The translations under genes and the position numbers were made by a program. A model generated the notes under the pieces. That model saw only the letters and a list, made by a program, of their open reading frames with translations. It ran no database searches and was not told the origin of the DNA. Positions 8,290 through 16,483 of a DNA stretch of 64,000 nucleotides are shown one piece after another (position 1 is the stretch's first letter; the number at the start of each line of letters is the position of its first letter). Origin of the DNA: JAXGRD01 sp040766105 (lineage in GTDB: Bacteria > Bacillota > Clostridia > Peptostreptococcales > Anaerovoracaceae); contig JAXGRD010000001.1 in assembly GCA_040766105.1 (NCBI GenBank), forward strand, positions 248,001 to 312,000, in the 5' to 3' direction.

Positions 8290-9132
8290 TTACTTTCTCT
8301 TCTTGTTTCTCTGCTTACCGGTCTGCTTCTTTGGGTTTGTGCTCTTTGCACCGGTCTGTGTCTTCTTAGGTCTTACATGTCTATACTTGGCTCCGGCTGC
8401 GGATATGGGTCTTGGTCCCTTTACTCTATAGTTGTCGGAGGATGTTTCTTCCTTGCCGTTCTGCTTGCCCTTGGCCTTCTTCGCTGCGGCGGCAGCCTTT
8501 TTCTCTTTTCGCTTTTGGTCTTTTTCTACGATTTCTTCCACAGACTTGCCGGTTTCCTTAGAAACCTTGTAAGGATTCACCTTATCATCTTTTTTCGGTG
8601 TCTTGGCTCCGCCTTGTGCCTGCTTCTTTGCCTCTCGCGATGTGAAGAATACCATACCCACTACCATGAGGCCCATCATGACCATACTCACGGTCATGGT
8701 CGACTTCGGATCCAGGGTTTCGAAGGTTACCTTTGCACCCTTTTCCATGACAGTTCCGTCTGCGGCCTTCATGCCCTCCTTGATGGTGAGGGTGTACTTG
8801 GTTTTCCCCTTGATGATGGTTTGTCCATCCTTACCGGTGTGGGCCAAAACCAACATCTCATTCTTGCTCTTCTCACTGAAGACCACCTTAGAAGGAACCA
8901 CCTTACCCTTGGGGTCCGTCAACGTACAAAGTTTCGCATTGGCTTCCTCGTTATCCTTGTCATATACATCCTTATTAAAGAATACCTTTACGCCCATGTT
9001 ATCCACGGCCATACCTGTGCTGCCGTCCTCAGGGGATGTCTTCTCAATGGAGAAATCCGCACCCCAGGCGATACCTGCAGTCCCCATCACAATCATCAAT
9101 GCTAGGCATAATATGGCGCCTATTCTCTTCAT
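8290..9132 (-). CDS. Secreted/membrane Ig-like (Big_5) domain protein
   Basis: The 280-residue protein has a signal peptide (residues 1-24, ending GIAWGA), an Ig-like domain of the SbsA/Big_5 type (KTSPEDGSTGMAVDN to about residue 140), one transmembrane helix (about 145-163) and a long lysine/alanine-rich tail of about 110 residues. The domain would lie outside and the basic tail inside the cell. Its ATG overlaps the tadA stop by 4 bases. Function is unknown; a structural or cell-wall role is only a guess. Confidence 0.8.
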   Translation of the reverse strand: MKRIGAILCLALMIVMGTAGIAWGADFSIEKTSPEDGSTGMAVDNMGVKVFFNKDVYDKDNEEANAKLCTLTDPKGKVVPSKVVFSEKSKNEMLVLAHTGKDGQTIIKGKTKYTLTIKEGMKAADGTVMEKGAKVTFETLDPKSTMTVSMVMMGLMVVGMVFFTSREAKKQAQGGAKTPKKDDKVNPYKVSKETGKSVEEIVEKDQKRKEKKAAAAAKKAKGKQNGKEETSSDNYRVKGPRPISAAGAKYRHVRPKKTQTGAKSTNPKKQTGKQRNKKRK

Positions 9133-9596
9133 ATATTACTTCCTCCGTTTCGCTCCCGACATTTTTTAAAGAAATCCTTCATTATGCTCTCGCATTCCTG
9201 CTGCATAATTCCGGAATGTATTTCCGTAAAGTGATTGAGTCTCTCATCTTGTAGAATATTGTACAAGCTTCCGCATGCTCCACCCTTGGGGTCCATGGTT
9301 CCGATATATACCCTTCGAAGCCGTGCAAGTACAATGGCTCCCGCACACATGCTACATGGTTCCACGGTTACGACCAAATCGCAATTAAGCAATCTTTGTC
9401 TGCCCAGCGTTTCCGTCGCTTCCCGAATTGCCATGATTTCCCCATGAGCGGTAGGATCCTTCAACTCTCGCGTCCGATTGTGCCCTCTTCCGATAATCCT
9501 TCCATCTTCCGAGACCACGATGGCTCCAATAGGGACTTCATCCTTATCTTCCGCCTTCTTGGCTTCTATTAATGCCTCAATCATATACTTTTCCAT
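9129..9596 (-). CDS. tadA: tRNA-specific adenosine deaminase (A34 to I34)
   Basis: This 155-residue zinc deaminase makes inosine at the wobble position of tRNA. The zinc and proton-shuttle motif appears as TAHGE (the usual HAE has Gly for Ala here) and the second zinc motif as EPCSMCAGAI. The ATG at 9596 gives the canonical MEKYMIEALIEAKKA start. A longer ORF to 9668 exists but runs through the promoter. The promoter at 9607-9635 leaves a leader of only a few bases. Confidence 0.94.
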   Translation of the reverse strand: MEKYMIEALIEAKKAEDKDEVPIGAIVVSEDGRIIGRGHNRTRELKDPTAHGEIMAIREATETLGRQRLLNCDLVVTVEPCSMCAGAIVLARLRRVYIGTMDPKGGACGSLYNILQDERLNHFTEIHSGIMQQECESIMKDFFKKCRERNGGSNI

Positions 9597-9606
9597 ATGC
9601 CTAACA

Positions 9607-9635
9607 ATAGTATCACATTTAGTTTTGGGATTCAA
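9607..9635 (-). promoter_or_regulatory. Sigma-A promoter of tadA
   Basis: TTGAAT and TACTAT are separated by 17 bases on the minus strand. The expected transcription start lies about 4-6 bases before the tadA ATG. Confidence 0.6.
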
Positions 9636-9655
9636 CAAAGATTTCGCCGGACATC

Positions 9656-9684
9656 TTGCATTTTTCACTGTCTAGTAGTATCAT
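9656..9684 (+). promoter_or_regulatory. Sigma-A promoter of cvpA
   Basis: TTGCAT and TATCAT are separated by 17 bases, about 35 bases before the cvpA start. It is back to back with the tadA promoter. Confidence 0.5.
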
Positions 9685-9720
9685 GATTTAGTTAGTCATT
9701 GACAGAAAGGAACGAGAAGA

Positions 9721-10365
9721 ATGGTTCTTGACATCATCATCGGATTGATCCTTCTAGGTGCCGCCATTTACGGCTTTCGGAAGGGATTTATCTTCACCCT
9801 CATCCACACCGTGGGATGGGTCGGTGCGGTGGTATTGGCATATCTTGCCGTCCCATTTGTGGGAAAGTTTATAAAAGAAAACACCCCCATCTATGATTGG
9901 ATCTACGATTTTATGAAGGAGCGGTTCGACGCTTCCATTTCCACCGTAGACGTCTCCATGGGGAGCATTCCCAACTCCATTCGAGGCAGCCTCACCAACT
10001 ATTCCACCAACATCGTGGACGGGGTCACCTCATCCTTCACCGATGTTATATATACGATTTTTGTATTCACAGCGATTTTCATCGTCATTAAGTTGATTCT
10101 GTGGCTCTTGCTACGATTGCTTTCCAAGGATTATCACAGCGGTTTCACCAACTTCTTTGACGGCCTCTTCGGGACCATCTTCGGACTGGTTAAGGGCGTA
10201 ATCTTCGTGTTGATTTTCTTAATTCTGTTGGTGCCTTTCTCCAATATGCTACCGGCAGATTTCTCACAGCTGATTTCAGATCAAATGAACAGTTCCATCG
10301 TAGCACAGGAAGTTTACGACAATAATTTCTTGCTGATTATACTGCAGAATTTCTTTAATTTATAG
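9721..10365 (+). CDS. CvpA family membrane protein
   Basis: The 214-residue protein has four hydrophobic segments (about residues 2-20, 26-48, 100-125 and 145-170), with the CvpA-type opening DIIIGLILLGAAIYGFRKGF. Named after the colicin V production protein, family members occur widely in Firmicutes and are linked to envelope stress, but the molecular role is unknown. AAGGAACGAG precedes the ATG. Divergent from tadA. Confidence 0.88.
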   Translation: MVLDIIIGLILLGAAIYGFRKGFIFTLIHTVGWVGAVVLAYLAVPFVGKFIKENTPIYDWIYDFMKERFDASISTVDVSMGSIPNSIRGSLTNYSTNIVDGVTSSFTDVIYTIFVFTAIFIVIKLILWLLLRLLSKDYHSGFTNFFDGLFGTIFGLVKGVIFVLIFLILLVPFSNMLPADFSQLISDQMNSSIVAQEVYDNNFLLIILQNFFNL

Positions 10366-10396
10366 GGCTTTCCTACCTTCCCTTTTCGTTGACTTT

Positions 10397-10425
10397 TTTA
10401 CAACCCTTCTATAATATTGTACTAT
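10397..10425 (+). promoter_or_regulatory. Promoter of the catalase operon
   Basis: TTTACA and TACTAT lie 17 bases apart, 35 bases before the catalase start. An alternative is TTGACT (10389) with TATAAT (10410) and a short 15-base spacer. The AT-rich dyad around the -10 is only a weak PerR-like match. Confidence 0.5.
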
Positions 10426-10460
10426 GAGCTAAACATGAGAGAACTTAGGAGGAATTTAAT

Positions 10461-11972
10461 ATGTCTAAAATTGATGATGGAAGAAACAATGACCCTAAGA
10501 AGAAGCTGACTTCTGAAACCGGAAGACCCATAGCAAACAACGAAAATATTCAAACAGCAGGGAAGCGCGGACCCGTTATGCTCCAGGATACTTGGTATCT
10601 GGAGAAGATGGCCCACTTCGACAGAGAAGTAATTCCCGAAAGAAGAATGCACGCCAAGGGCTCCGGTGCCTTCGGCGAATTTACCGTTACCCACGATATC
10701 ACCAAATGGACCAAGGCAAAGGTCTTCAGTGAAATCGGAAAGAAGACCGAGATGTTCGTCCGCTTCTCCACCGTTGCCGGAGAAAGAGGCGCAGCCGATG
10801 CGGAAAGAGATATCCGCGGATTCGCCATGAAATACTACACCGATGAGGGCAACTGGGACTTGGTAGGAAACAACACGCCGGTGTTCTTCTTCCGCGACCC
10901 CATGCTCTTCCCGGACCTGAACCATGCAGTGAAGCGAGACCCCAGAACCAACATGAGATCTCCCCAAAACAACTGGGATTTCTGGTCGGCTCTTCCCGAA
11001 GCGCTCCATCAGGTGACCATCACCATGAGCGACAGAGGAATCCCCAAGTCCTTCCGCCACATGCACGGATTTAGTTCCCACGCCTATAGTTTTATTAACG
11101 AAGAAGGTGTGAGACACTATGTGAAGTTTACCTTCCGCACACAGCAGGGAATCGAAAACATCACCGACCAAGAGGCAGAAGAAGTTGTGGGAAAGGACAG
11201 AGAATCCAACCAGAGAGACTTGTACGATGCCATCGAAAGAGGGGACTTCCCCCGATGGACCATGTACGTTCAAATCATGACCGAAGAACAGGCTGCAGCG
11301 AGCAAGGACAACCCCTTCGACTTGACCAAGGTTTGGTTCCACGGGGAATATCCCCTCCACGAAGTGGGTTACTTTGAATTGAATCGCAACCCGGAAAACT
11401 ACTTTGCCGACGTAGAACAGGCCGCATTTAACCCCGCCAACATCGTGCCGGGAATCGGCTACTCGCCGGACCGTATGCTTCAGGGAAGACTCTTCTCCTA
11501 CGGAGATGCACAGCGATACCGATTGGGCGTCAACCACACCCAAATCCCCGTCAACAGACCGAAAGTGGAAGTCAATTCCTTCCATCGTGACGGTTTGATG
11601 CGCGTAGACGGCAACTTTGGAAGCCTGGTGCACTATAACCCCAACTCCTACGGCGTATTTGCTGAAGACGAAGACGGCGCGGAGCCACCTCTTCCCAGCA
11701 CAAATCCCATCGATAACTTCGACTTCCGAGAAGACGACGATAATTACTACGAACAGCCCGGCAAGCTTTTCCGACTCATGTCTCCTGCACAGCAGCAAGT
11801 TCTGTGCGAAAACACCGCAAGGAACATGGACGGCGCCACCGAGTTGGTGAAGAAGAGGCACATCCGCCACTGTTATCTCGCCGATCCCGAATATGGAAAG
11901 GGTGTCGCTAAGGCCCTTGGAATCGACATCGATACCGTAGATATGGATAACCTCTACGGAGCCCGCGGGTGA
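10461..11972 (+). CDS. katA: Monofunctional heme catalase
   Basis: This 503-residue enzyme converts hydrogen peroxide to water and oxygen. The family signature around the distal pocket (RFSTVAGERGAADAERD, then GNNTPVFFFRDP) and the proximal heme motif (QGRLFSYGDAQRYRLG with Tyr ligand) are present. Length fits small-subunit clade catalases. TTAGGAGG precedes the ATG. The stop overlaps the next gene by 4 bases, so catalase is cotranscribed with the DUF454 protein and probably arginase. Confidence 0.97.
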   Translation: MSKIDDGRNNDPKKKLTSETGRPIANNENIQTAGKRGPVMLQDTWYLEKMAHFDREVIPERRMHAKGSGAFGEFTVTHDITKWTKAKVFSEIGKKTEMFVRFSTVAGERGAADAERDIRGFAMKYYTDEGNWDLVGNNTPVFFFRDPMLFPDLNHAVKRDPRTNMRSPQNNWDFWSALPEALHQVTITMSDRGIPKSFRHMHGFSSHAYSFINEEGVRHYVKFTFRTQQGIENITDQEAEEVVGKDRESNQRDLYDAIERGDFPRWTMYVQIMTEEQAAASKDNPFDLTKVWFHGEYPLHEVGYFELNRNPENYFADVEQAAFNPANIVPGIGYSPDRMLQGRLFSYGDAQRYRLGVNHTQIPVNRPKVEVNSFHRDGLMRVDGNFGSLVHYNPNSYGVFAEDEDGAEPPLPSTNPIDNFDFREDDDNYYEQPGKLFRLMSPAQQQVLCENTARNMDGATELVKKRHIRHCYLADPEYGKGVAKALGIDIDTVDMDNLYGARG

Positions 11973-12376
11973 AAAAGGCACTTTATATAGCAGGGGGCAG
12001 CATCAGTCTTGTCTTGGCAGTTGTGGGAATCTTTCTTCCCGTGCTGCCAACCACACCTCTGCTGTTGCTTGCTGCTTTCTGTTATCTTCGCAGTTCCCAA
12101 CGCCTCTACCAGTGGCTCATGAGGCATCCCGTTCTGGGAAGATACATCTGGCAGTACATGGAAAACGGAGCCATCTCCACCAGAAACAAGGTCTCCGCCC
12201 TAATCTTTCTTTGGGCGGCGATTTTGGTTGCCATTTACTTCGTCAGCGCACTCTGGCTCAAGGCACTGCTACTGGTCATTGCCATTGGGGTCACGGTGCA
12301 CATTTCCCGACTGAAGAGCACCACTCCGCAAATGGAGGAAAGCTACGCGGCTTTTATGGATGCTGATAACCGTTAA
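11969..12376 (+). CDS. DUF454 (YbaN-like) membrane protein
   Basis: The 135-residue protein carries the DUF454 pattern (GLFLPVLPTTPLLLLAAFCY variant: GIFLPVLPTTPLLLLAAFC) and about three transmembrane helices. The start is a GTG overlapping the catalase stop (GTGA). The family is of unknown function and sits in the cytoplasmic membrane. Cotranscription with catalase is clear from the overlap. Confidence 0.85.
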   Translation: MKKALYIAGGSISLVLAVVGIFLPVLPTTPLLLLAAFCYLRSSQRLYQWLMRHPVLGRYIWQYMENGAISTRNKVSALIFLWAAILVAIYFVSALWLKALLLVIAIGVTVHISRLKSTTPQMEESYAAFMDADNR

Positions 12377-12395
12377 TGTAAGGAGGAAACATTTT

Positions 12396-13295
12396 ATGAA
12401 ACAAGAGAACAAGAAAATTTCTATCATCGGGGTTCAAATGGACCTTGGCGCATCAAAGAGAGGTGTCAACATGGGACCCCTCGCCATTCGCTTTGCCGGA
12501 CTTGCAGAAGGCTTGGCAGAAATGGGATATCCCGTTACCGATCTGGGAGATATCCAAGTTGGCCCACCCCAGACGGACAACCCCAAGATGAAGAATTTTC
12601 AACCGATATTCGACGCCAACAAGAGTCTTCACGAGCAGTGTCTGGGCGCACTGAAGGAGGGTGATATTCCCCTGATTCTAGGCGGGGACCACGGCATTGC
12701 GGCAGGCAGCATTTCCGCCAGTGCAAAGCACTTCAAAAGTATCGGTGTCATCTGGATGGACGCCCACGGCGACTTTAACAACGATGAGAGTTCTCCCTCC
12801 GGCAACATGCACGGCATGCCCCTTTCGGCCCTCACCGGCTACGGCCCCGATGCCATGGTTGCCTTCAGCGACGATCCGGTTTACGTGGATCCGAAAAAAG
12901 TCGTCCTCATCGGGGGAAGAGACATTGACAGCGAAGAACGCAAGCGCTTGGAAATTGCCGGCGTCAACGTTTTCTCCATCCACGATGTGGACCGCATGGG
13001 CATGACACAGGTCATGGAAAAAGCCATCGCCATCGCCGGAGAAGACACCGAAGGAATCCACGTCAGCTTCGACATGGATGCCATCACTCCCCAAGAGGCC
13101 CCCGGAACGGGAACCACCGTCCACAGCGGCCTCACCGTTCGGGAAGCCTTTCTCTCTGCAGAAATGCTTGCTGAATCGGGGAAGATCATCGCCATCGACG
13201 TGGTGGAGGTGAACCCCATGCTGGACGAGCGGAACAAGACCGGCCACCTAGCCAGTGAAATGGCCCTGTCCTTCTTGGGCAAGGCGGTGTTTTAG
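12396..13295 (+). CDS. rocF: Arginase
   Basis: The 299-residue ureohydrolase hydrolyses arginine to ornithine and urea using two manganese ions. Metal-binding motifs are visible: GGDHG, DAHGDFN and SFDMDAITP with PGTGT. The N-terminal MDLGASKRGVNMGP is arginase-like rather than agmatinase-like. The ATG at 12396 follows AAGGAGG by about 11 bases; an upstream in-frame ATG at 12360 lies inside the DUF454 gene. Together with the RocR-like regulator and ureohydrolase further on, it suggests use of arginine or related guanidino compounds. Confidence 0.92.
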   Translation: MKQENKKISIIGVQMDLGASKRGVNMGPLAIRFAGLAEGLAEMGYPVTDLGDIQVGPPQTDNPKMKNFQPIFDANKSLHEQCLGALKEGDIPLILGGDHGIAAGSISASAKHFKSIGVIWMDAHGDFNNDESSPSGNMHGMPLSALTGYGPDAMVAFSDDPVYVDPKKVVLIGGRDIDSEERKRLEIAGVNVFSIHDVDRMGMTQVMEKAIAIAGEDTEGIHVSFDMDAITPQEAPGTGTTVHSGLTVREAFLSAEMLAESGKIIAIDVVEVNPMLDERNKTGHLASEMALSFLGKAVF

Positions 13296-13361
13296 ACGCT
13301 CGATACGATTAGAGTTATTAAGCAAATTCAGTTTCGGGTCAATCCTACAAAAAACAAAAAA

Positions 13362-13415
13362 TTAAGCCATTCTTTTTCCGACGCCCTAGGTTCAGGGTCT
13401 TCGATAATGGCTCAA
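13362..13415. other. Structured intergenic hairpin of unknown role
   Basis: After arginase, the 260-base gap contains an outer stem TTAAGCCATT / AATGGCTCAA enclosing an inner CCCT...AGGG stem. There is no T-run directly after it, so it does not look like a simple terminator. The rest of 13296-13515 holds no gene I can support. Confidence 0.35.
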
Positions 13416-13515
13416 TATCTTTAGAAAGAAAGTCAAAAAGTAGATTGCCGAAGATCGCTTACATCTTCATGCAAATACACCGGCTTAATTCTAATAAACT
13501 ATGAACAAAAAGTAG

Positions 13516-13550
13516 AAAGGGAGGTTGATTAAATAGTCAGCCTCCCTTTT
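13516..13550. terminator. Terminator after sortase gene
   Basis: The stem AAAGGGAGG(T)TGA / TCAGCCTCCCTTT is flanked by T-rich sequence on both strands. It ends the minus-strand sortase gene and may also stop readthrough from arginase. Confidence 0.7.
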
Positions 13551-13555
13551 ATCCA

Positions 13556-14272
13556 CTATTTCACTTTTCTTCCCACTACGACGAACCGTCCGTCCTCCAC
13601 TTGGTAGGAGCAGGTGGATAATGTTACCAACTGTTCTCCGAACTGGGGCGTGACGCCCGTATCGTAGATAGACAATGCTTTGATATTGGAAACATACTCG
13701 TTGTACTGCCATTCCTCGGTCACATCCACATAGTAGTAGTATTTGAATTGATCCGAGTTCTCGGGATAAATCTGGGTGTAGAAGGCTGCCACAACCTCAT
13801 ACTCTCCCGGACCTGCGTATTTTTCCAAGGTGTCAAAGGTGAAGGTCTTCCTCTTCTCATAGTATTCCTTATCTTCGTAATCCAGAAGTGTGTGGAACAT
13901 GGTTCCGTTCTTCATGTTATGGGCATAGACCATCCAGTTCCACGACGGTCTGGTCAAATCGCTCTTCGCATCTAAAAACGGCGTTCCGGCAAGGGAATCT
14001 TCCTTCTTAAAGTTTCTTCTCAAATAAAACTCCGGGTCGTCCTTGGTCTGCATCACCGGGTAGCTGATGATGGAATCCTTTATCTTTACCCAACCTATGA
14101 TGTCCGGATTCTGCTTATATAGGGCATCCAAATCGTAGCCGCCGTCTACCAAAAGTCCCTCGAAATCATTTTGCTCCGCTTGCCCTTTCAAGTAGTGCTG
14201 AAGCAGATACGCTCCGGCACCAATAAAGACCAAGAGAGCAATGACAAATATTACTTTTCTCACTTTTCCCAT
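13556..14272 (-). CDS. srtB: Class B sortase
   Basis: The 238-residue protein has an N-terminal membrane anchor (residues 7-25) and a sortase B domain. The active site is visible as His118 (VYAHNM), Cys221 (TLSTCSY) and Arg229 (DGRFVVVGR). It would link surface proteins to peptidoglycan. Clostridial SrtB enzymes accept S/P-P-x-T-G signals, and the surface protein at 32181 ends with a related A-P-K-T-G. AAAGGA precedes the ATG. The gene is not clustered with a substrate. Confidence 0.93.
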   Translation of the reverse strand: MGKVRKVIFVIALLVFIGAGAYLLQHYLKGQAEQNDFEGLLVDGGYDLDALYKQNPDIIGWVKIKDSIISYPVMQTKDDPEFYLRRNFKKEDSLAGTPFLDAKSDLTRPSWNWMVYAHNMKNGTMFHTLLDYEDKEYYEKRKTFTFDTLEKYAGPGEYEVVAAFYTQIYPENSDQFKYYYYVDVTEEWQYNEYVSNIKALSIYDTGVTPQFGEQLVTLSTCSYQVEDGRFVVVGRKVK

Positions 14273-14371
14273 GGATAATTCCTTTCACAATCTTTTTGAC
14301 TTGCTCCATTTTAGCACAGAATTATAGTTTTGAATAGTTTACCCGCGGAAAGCAAAATCCAACCAAATTTT

Positions 14372-14566
14372 TTAATCGCACATGCACAGCAAGTATCTTC
14401 TCAGCCACACTTCGTTATCGATGGCAGAATCGTACTCGCCACCCTCATCACGCAGTTGCGCCTGCTTTTCATACCAGAAGTTCCTTGCCTCTCTGCCGTC
14501 GATGATTTCCATAATCTCTTCCACTTCGCTGGTATACCCGGCGGTGTTTGTTCTATTTATATTCAT
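14372..14566 (-). CDS. Small hypothetical protein (64 residues)
   Basis: No family is recognised. The protein begins MNINRTNTAGYTSEVEEIM and ends with two cysteines (LLCMCD); it is acidic and predicted soluble. An ATG at 14584 is possible, but AAGGAG seven bases before 14566 favours the shorter form. It is divergent from the WYL regulator, which may control it. Confidence 0.55.
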   Translation of the reverse strand: MNINRTNTAGYTSEVEEIMEIIDGREARNFWYEKQAQLRDEGGEYDSAIDNEVWLRRYLLCMCD

Positions 14567-14607
14567 GGTCGTTCTCCTTTCCATTTCTTTATCTTAAACA
14601 CAGTGTA

Positions 14608-14636
14608 CATCTATTCCTATGGTTTTAATGAGTCAA
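14608..14636 (-). promoter_or_regulatory. Possible promoter of the 64-residue ORF
   Basis: TTGACT and TAGATG lie 17 bases apart on the minus strand. The -10 is weak. Confidence 0.35.
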
Positions 14637-14637
14637 T

Positions 14638-14666
14638 TTGCGTACATTAAAAAACAGTGATATACT
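14638..14666 (+). promoter_or_regulatory. Promoter of the WYL regulator
   Basis: TTGCGT and TATACT lie 17 bases apart, ending 20 bases before the ATG. It overlaps back to back with the promoter of the divergent small gene. Confidence 0.5.
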
Positions 14667-14686
14667 CCATGAAGGAGGTGGTTTCC

Positions 14687-15700
14687 ATGAAGGAAAAAGA
14701 CACGAGAGCTCGGCTTCTGGGGGTTGCAGAAATACTGAAAGACAGCGACGAAAAGCATCCCTTCACCAGTGATAGGATTATTGGAGAGCTGAAAAGGAGA
14801 TATAATATTGAGGCAGAGCGAAAGGCCATCGGCTTAGACATTAAAGCTTTGGTGGAGAAGGGAGAAGATATCATCTCTTGCAATTATAAGCGCATGGGAT
14901 ACTTTCAGGGCACCCATCAATTTGAAGGTTGGGAAGTGAAGATCCTCATGGATGCCGTTGCACAAGCAAAGTTCCTGACCCCCGCCGTTACCGGACGGCT
15001 TATCGATAAGTTGCTCGCCACCACCTCTGTCCATCTCCAAAAAGTTTTGGAATTTGCCACACCTACCACCACGGGAATTAAAACAAAAAATAAGTCGACA
15101 CAAAACAACATCGACATACTTCTTTCCGCCATTGAAAACCGTCACAAGGTATCCTTCTCCTATGTTTCTGTCGGCGCCGGTTTAAAGAGAGTTCCAAGGC
15201 GAAAAGGTGCACTCTACACCGTCAGCCCCTATGCCCTAATTTGGAAGAGCGATTATTATTACCTCATATGCAATGCGGAAGGTTTTCAAGACTTCAGCTA
15301 TTACAGATTGGACCGTATGGAGAAGCTACGGGAATTGGAAGAGACCCTAAGGCCCATCCATGCCTTCGCCGGTCCCGACGATGCCACAGCGATTGCCGCC
15401 TTTGTGGACACCACCATTCATCACTATGGTGGACAACAAAAAATCATTCTTCGACTTCGGGTTCCCGGCTTTATGCTGGATCACCTCTTTGACGAGTTCG
15501 GCGACGGCCTCATTCGCGCAGACCAAGTGGACGATTCCGACTATGTGGCAGTTGTAGAGACCGCAGAAAACCCGGGGCTGTATTTTCTTCTGCTCCAATA
15601 TGGGGAAAACATTGAAATTCTTGAGCCTTTGCACATCCGTGAAGAATACACACGACGTCTTGAGAAGATTATGGAGAAATATAAGAAAAGTCGTGCATAA
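14687..15700 (+). CDS. WYL-domain transcriptional regulator
   Basis: The 337-residue protein has an N-terminal helix-turn-helix (about residues 8-65, SDRIIGELKRRYNIEAERKA), a WYL domain (about 130-215, with SPYALIWKSDYYYLICNA in place of a strict WYL) and a C-terminal WCX extension. WYL proteins sense nucleic acids or small ligands and often control defence or DNA-damage genes. AAGGAGG eight bases before 14687 sets the start; an upstream ATG at 14657 lies within the promoter. Confidence 0.88.
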   Translation: MKEKDTRARLLGVAEILKDSDEKHPFTSDRIIGELKRRYNIEAERKAIGLDIKALVEKGEDIISCNYKRMGYFQGTHQFEGWEVKILMDAVAQAKFLTPAVTGRLIDKLLATTSVHLQKVLEFATPTTTGIKTKNKSTQNNIDILLSAIENRHKVSFSYVSVGAGLKRVPRRKGALYTVSPYALIWKSDYYYLICNAEGFQDFSYYRLDRMEKLRELEETLRPIHAFAGPDDATAIAAFVDTTIHHYGGQQKIILRLRVPGFMLDHLFDEFGDGLIRADQVDDSDYVAVVETAENPGLYFLLLQYGENIEILEPLHIREEYTRRLEKIMEKYKKSRA

Positions 15701-15724
15701 GTGAGCCCAAACCAATAAAGATTC

Positions 15725-16483
15725 TCAATTCTTATCGCTTTTCTGTACCATCCTCGACCATAGAAATACCCCATATAGGATGAGACCCATGCCCTGGACC
15801 AGCCCAATAATTATAAACCATTTACTATCGTTCACATTCGTAAGCAAGGATATGAAATTATGAGCCGTATGCCATATAATAGGTACGGTTAAGCTGCCAC
15901 TCATCAAACTAATTTCCACAGCTACTGCACCAAAGATAAATGCAAAAATCACTTGGAGTGCTGTATATCCAATGGTTGCGCCTGCAAGAAGGTTTAAAAA
16001 ATGTCCCACCGAAAACAAGAAGGATGATAGGAAGATGACATAAACTATGGACCGCTTTTCGAAGGCCTTCACTATCAATCCCCTAAAATATAGTTCCTCT
16101 GTAAAGCCAACAGCCATGGTAAAAAGAAGATATGCCAATACAATGTTGACACGCAACCCTTCTTCTATACCGTTGAGCAGGGGCAAGAGTTCCACAAAGA
16201 CCAATGGCGCAAACCAAAGGTAATCTACCATCGGTGATTTCCGTTCGTTGTGGAAGACTACGTTCTTCCAGCTTCCATACCGCACGTTTGCAATAACGCA
16301 ACCTATCATGCCTGCAAACAAAAATGCTACAGCTTGTACCAATTTGCCCTGTAACTCATTCAGGTCAAGAATTGTAATCACTGCGCCCGATGCAGTTGGA
16401 AACACGAGAATCAAGAGTGTCATCAATATAGCGAAAACCAATGGGCTTATTCTCCTCGACCTTTGCAATATACGTCCCTTCAT
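15725..16483 (-). CDS. CPBP-family intramembrane metalloprotease
   Basis: The 252-residue polytopic membrane protein has about seven helices. The Abi/CPBP motifs are present: EELYFRG (EExxxR), then SVGHFLN and WHTAHNF supplying histidines. In bacteria such proteins are linked to peptide or bacteriocin self-immunity and to prenyl-protein-like processing; the substrate is unknown. Its start overlaps the stop of the glycosyltransferase gene by 4 bases, so the two are coupled. Confidence 0.88.
   Translation of the reverse strand: MKGRILQRSRRISPLVFAILMTLLILVFPTASGAVITILDLNELQGKLVQAVAFLFAGMIGCVIANVRYGSWKNVVFHNERKSPMVDYLWFAPLVFVELLPLLNGIEEGLRVNIVLAYLLFTMAVGFTEELYFRGLIVKAFEKRSIVYVIFLSSFLFSVGHFLNLLAGATIGYTALQVIFAFIFGAVAVEISLMSGSLTVPIIWHTAHNFISLLTNVNDSKWFIIIGLVQGMGLILYGVFLWSRMVQKSDKN

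Noticed and set aside
10404..10426. PerR box at the catalase promoter
   Set aside because: Only the left half resembles TTATAAT; the right half does not match, so it is not listed as an operator.
10422..11981. 519-residue ORF antisense to catalase
   Set aside because: Length comes from the codon bias of the catalase gene; the translation has no recognisable motif.
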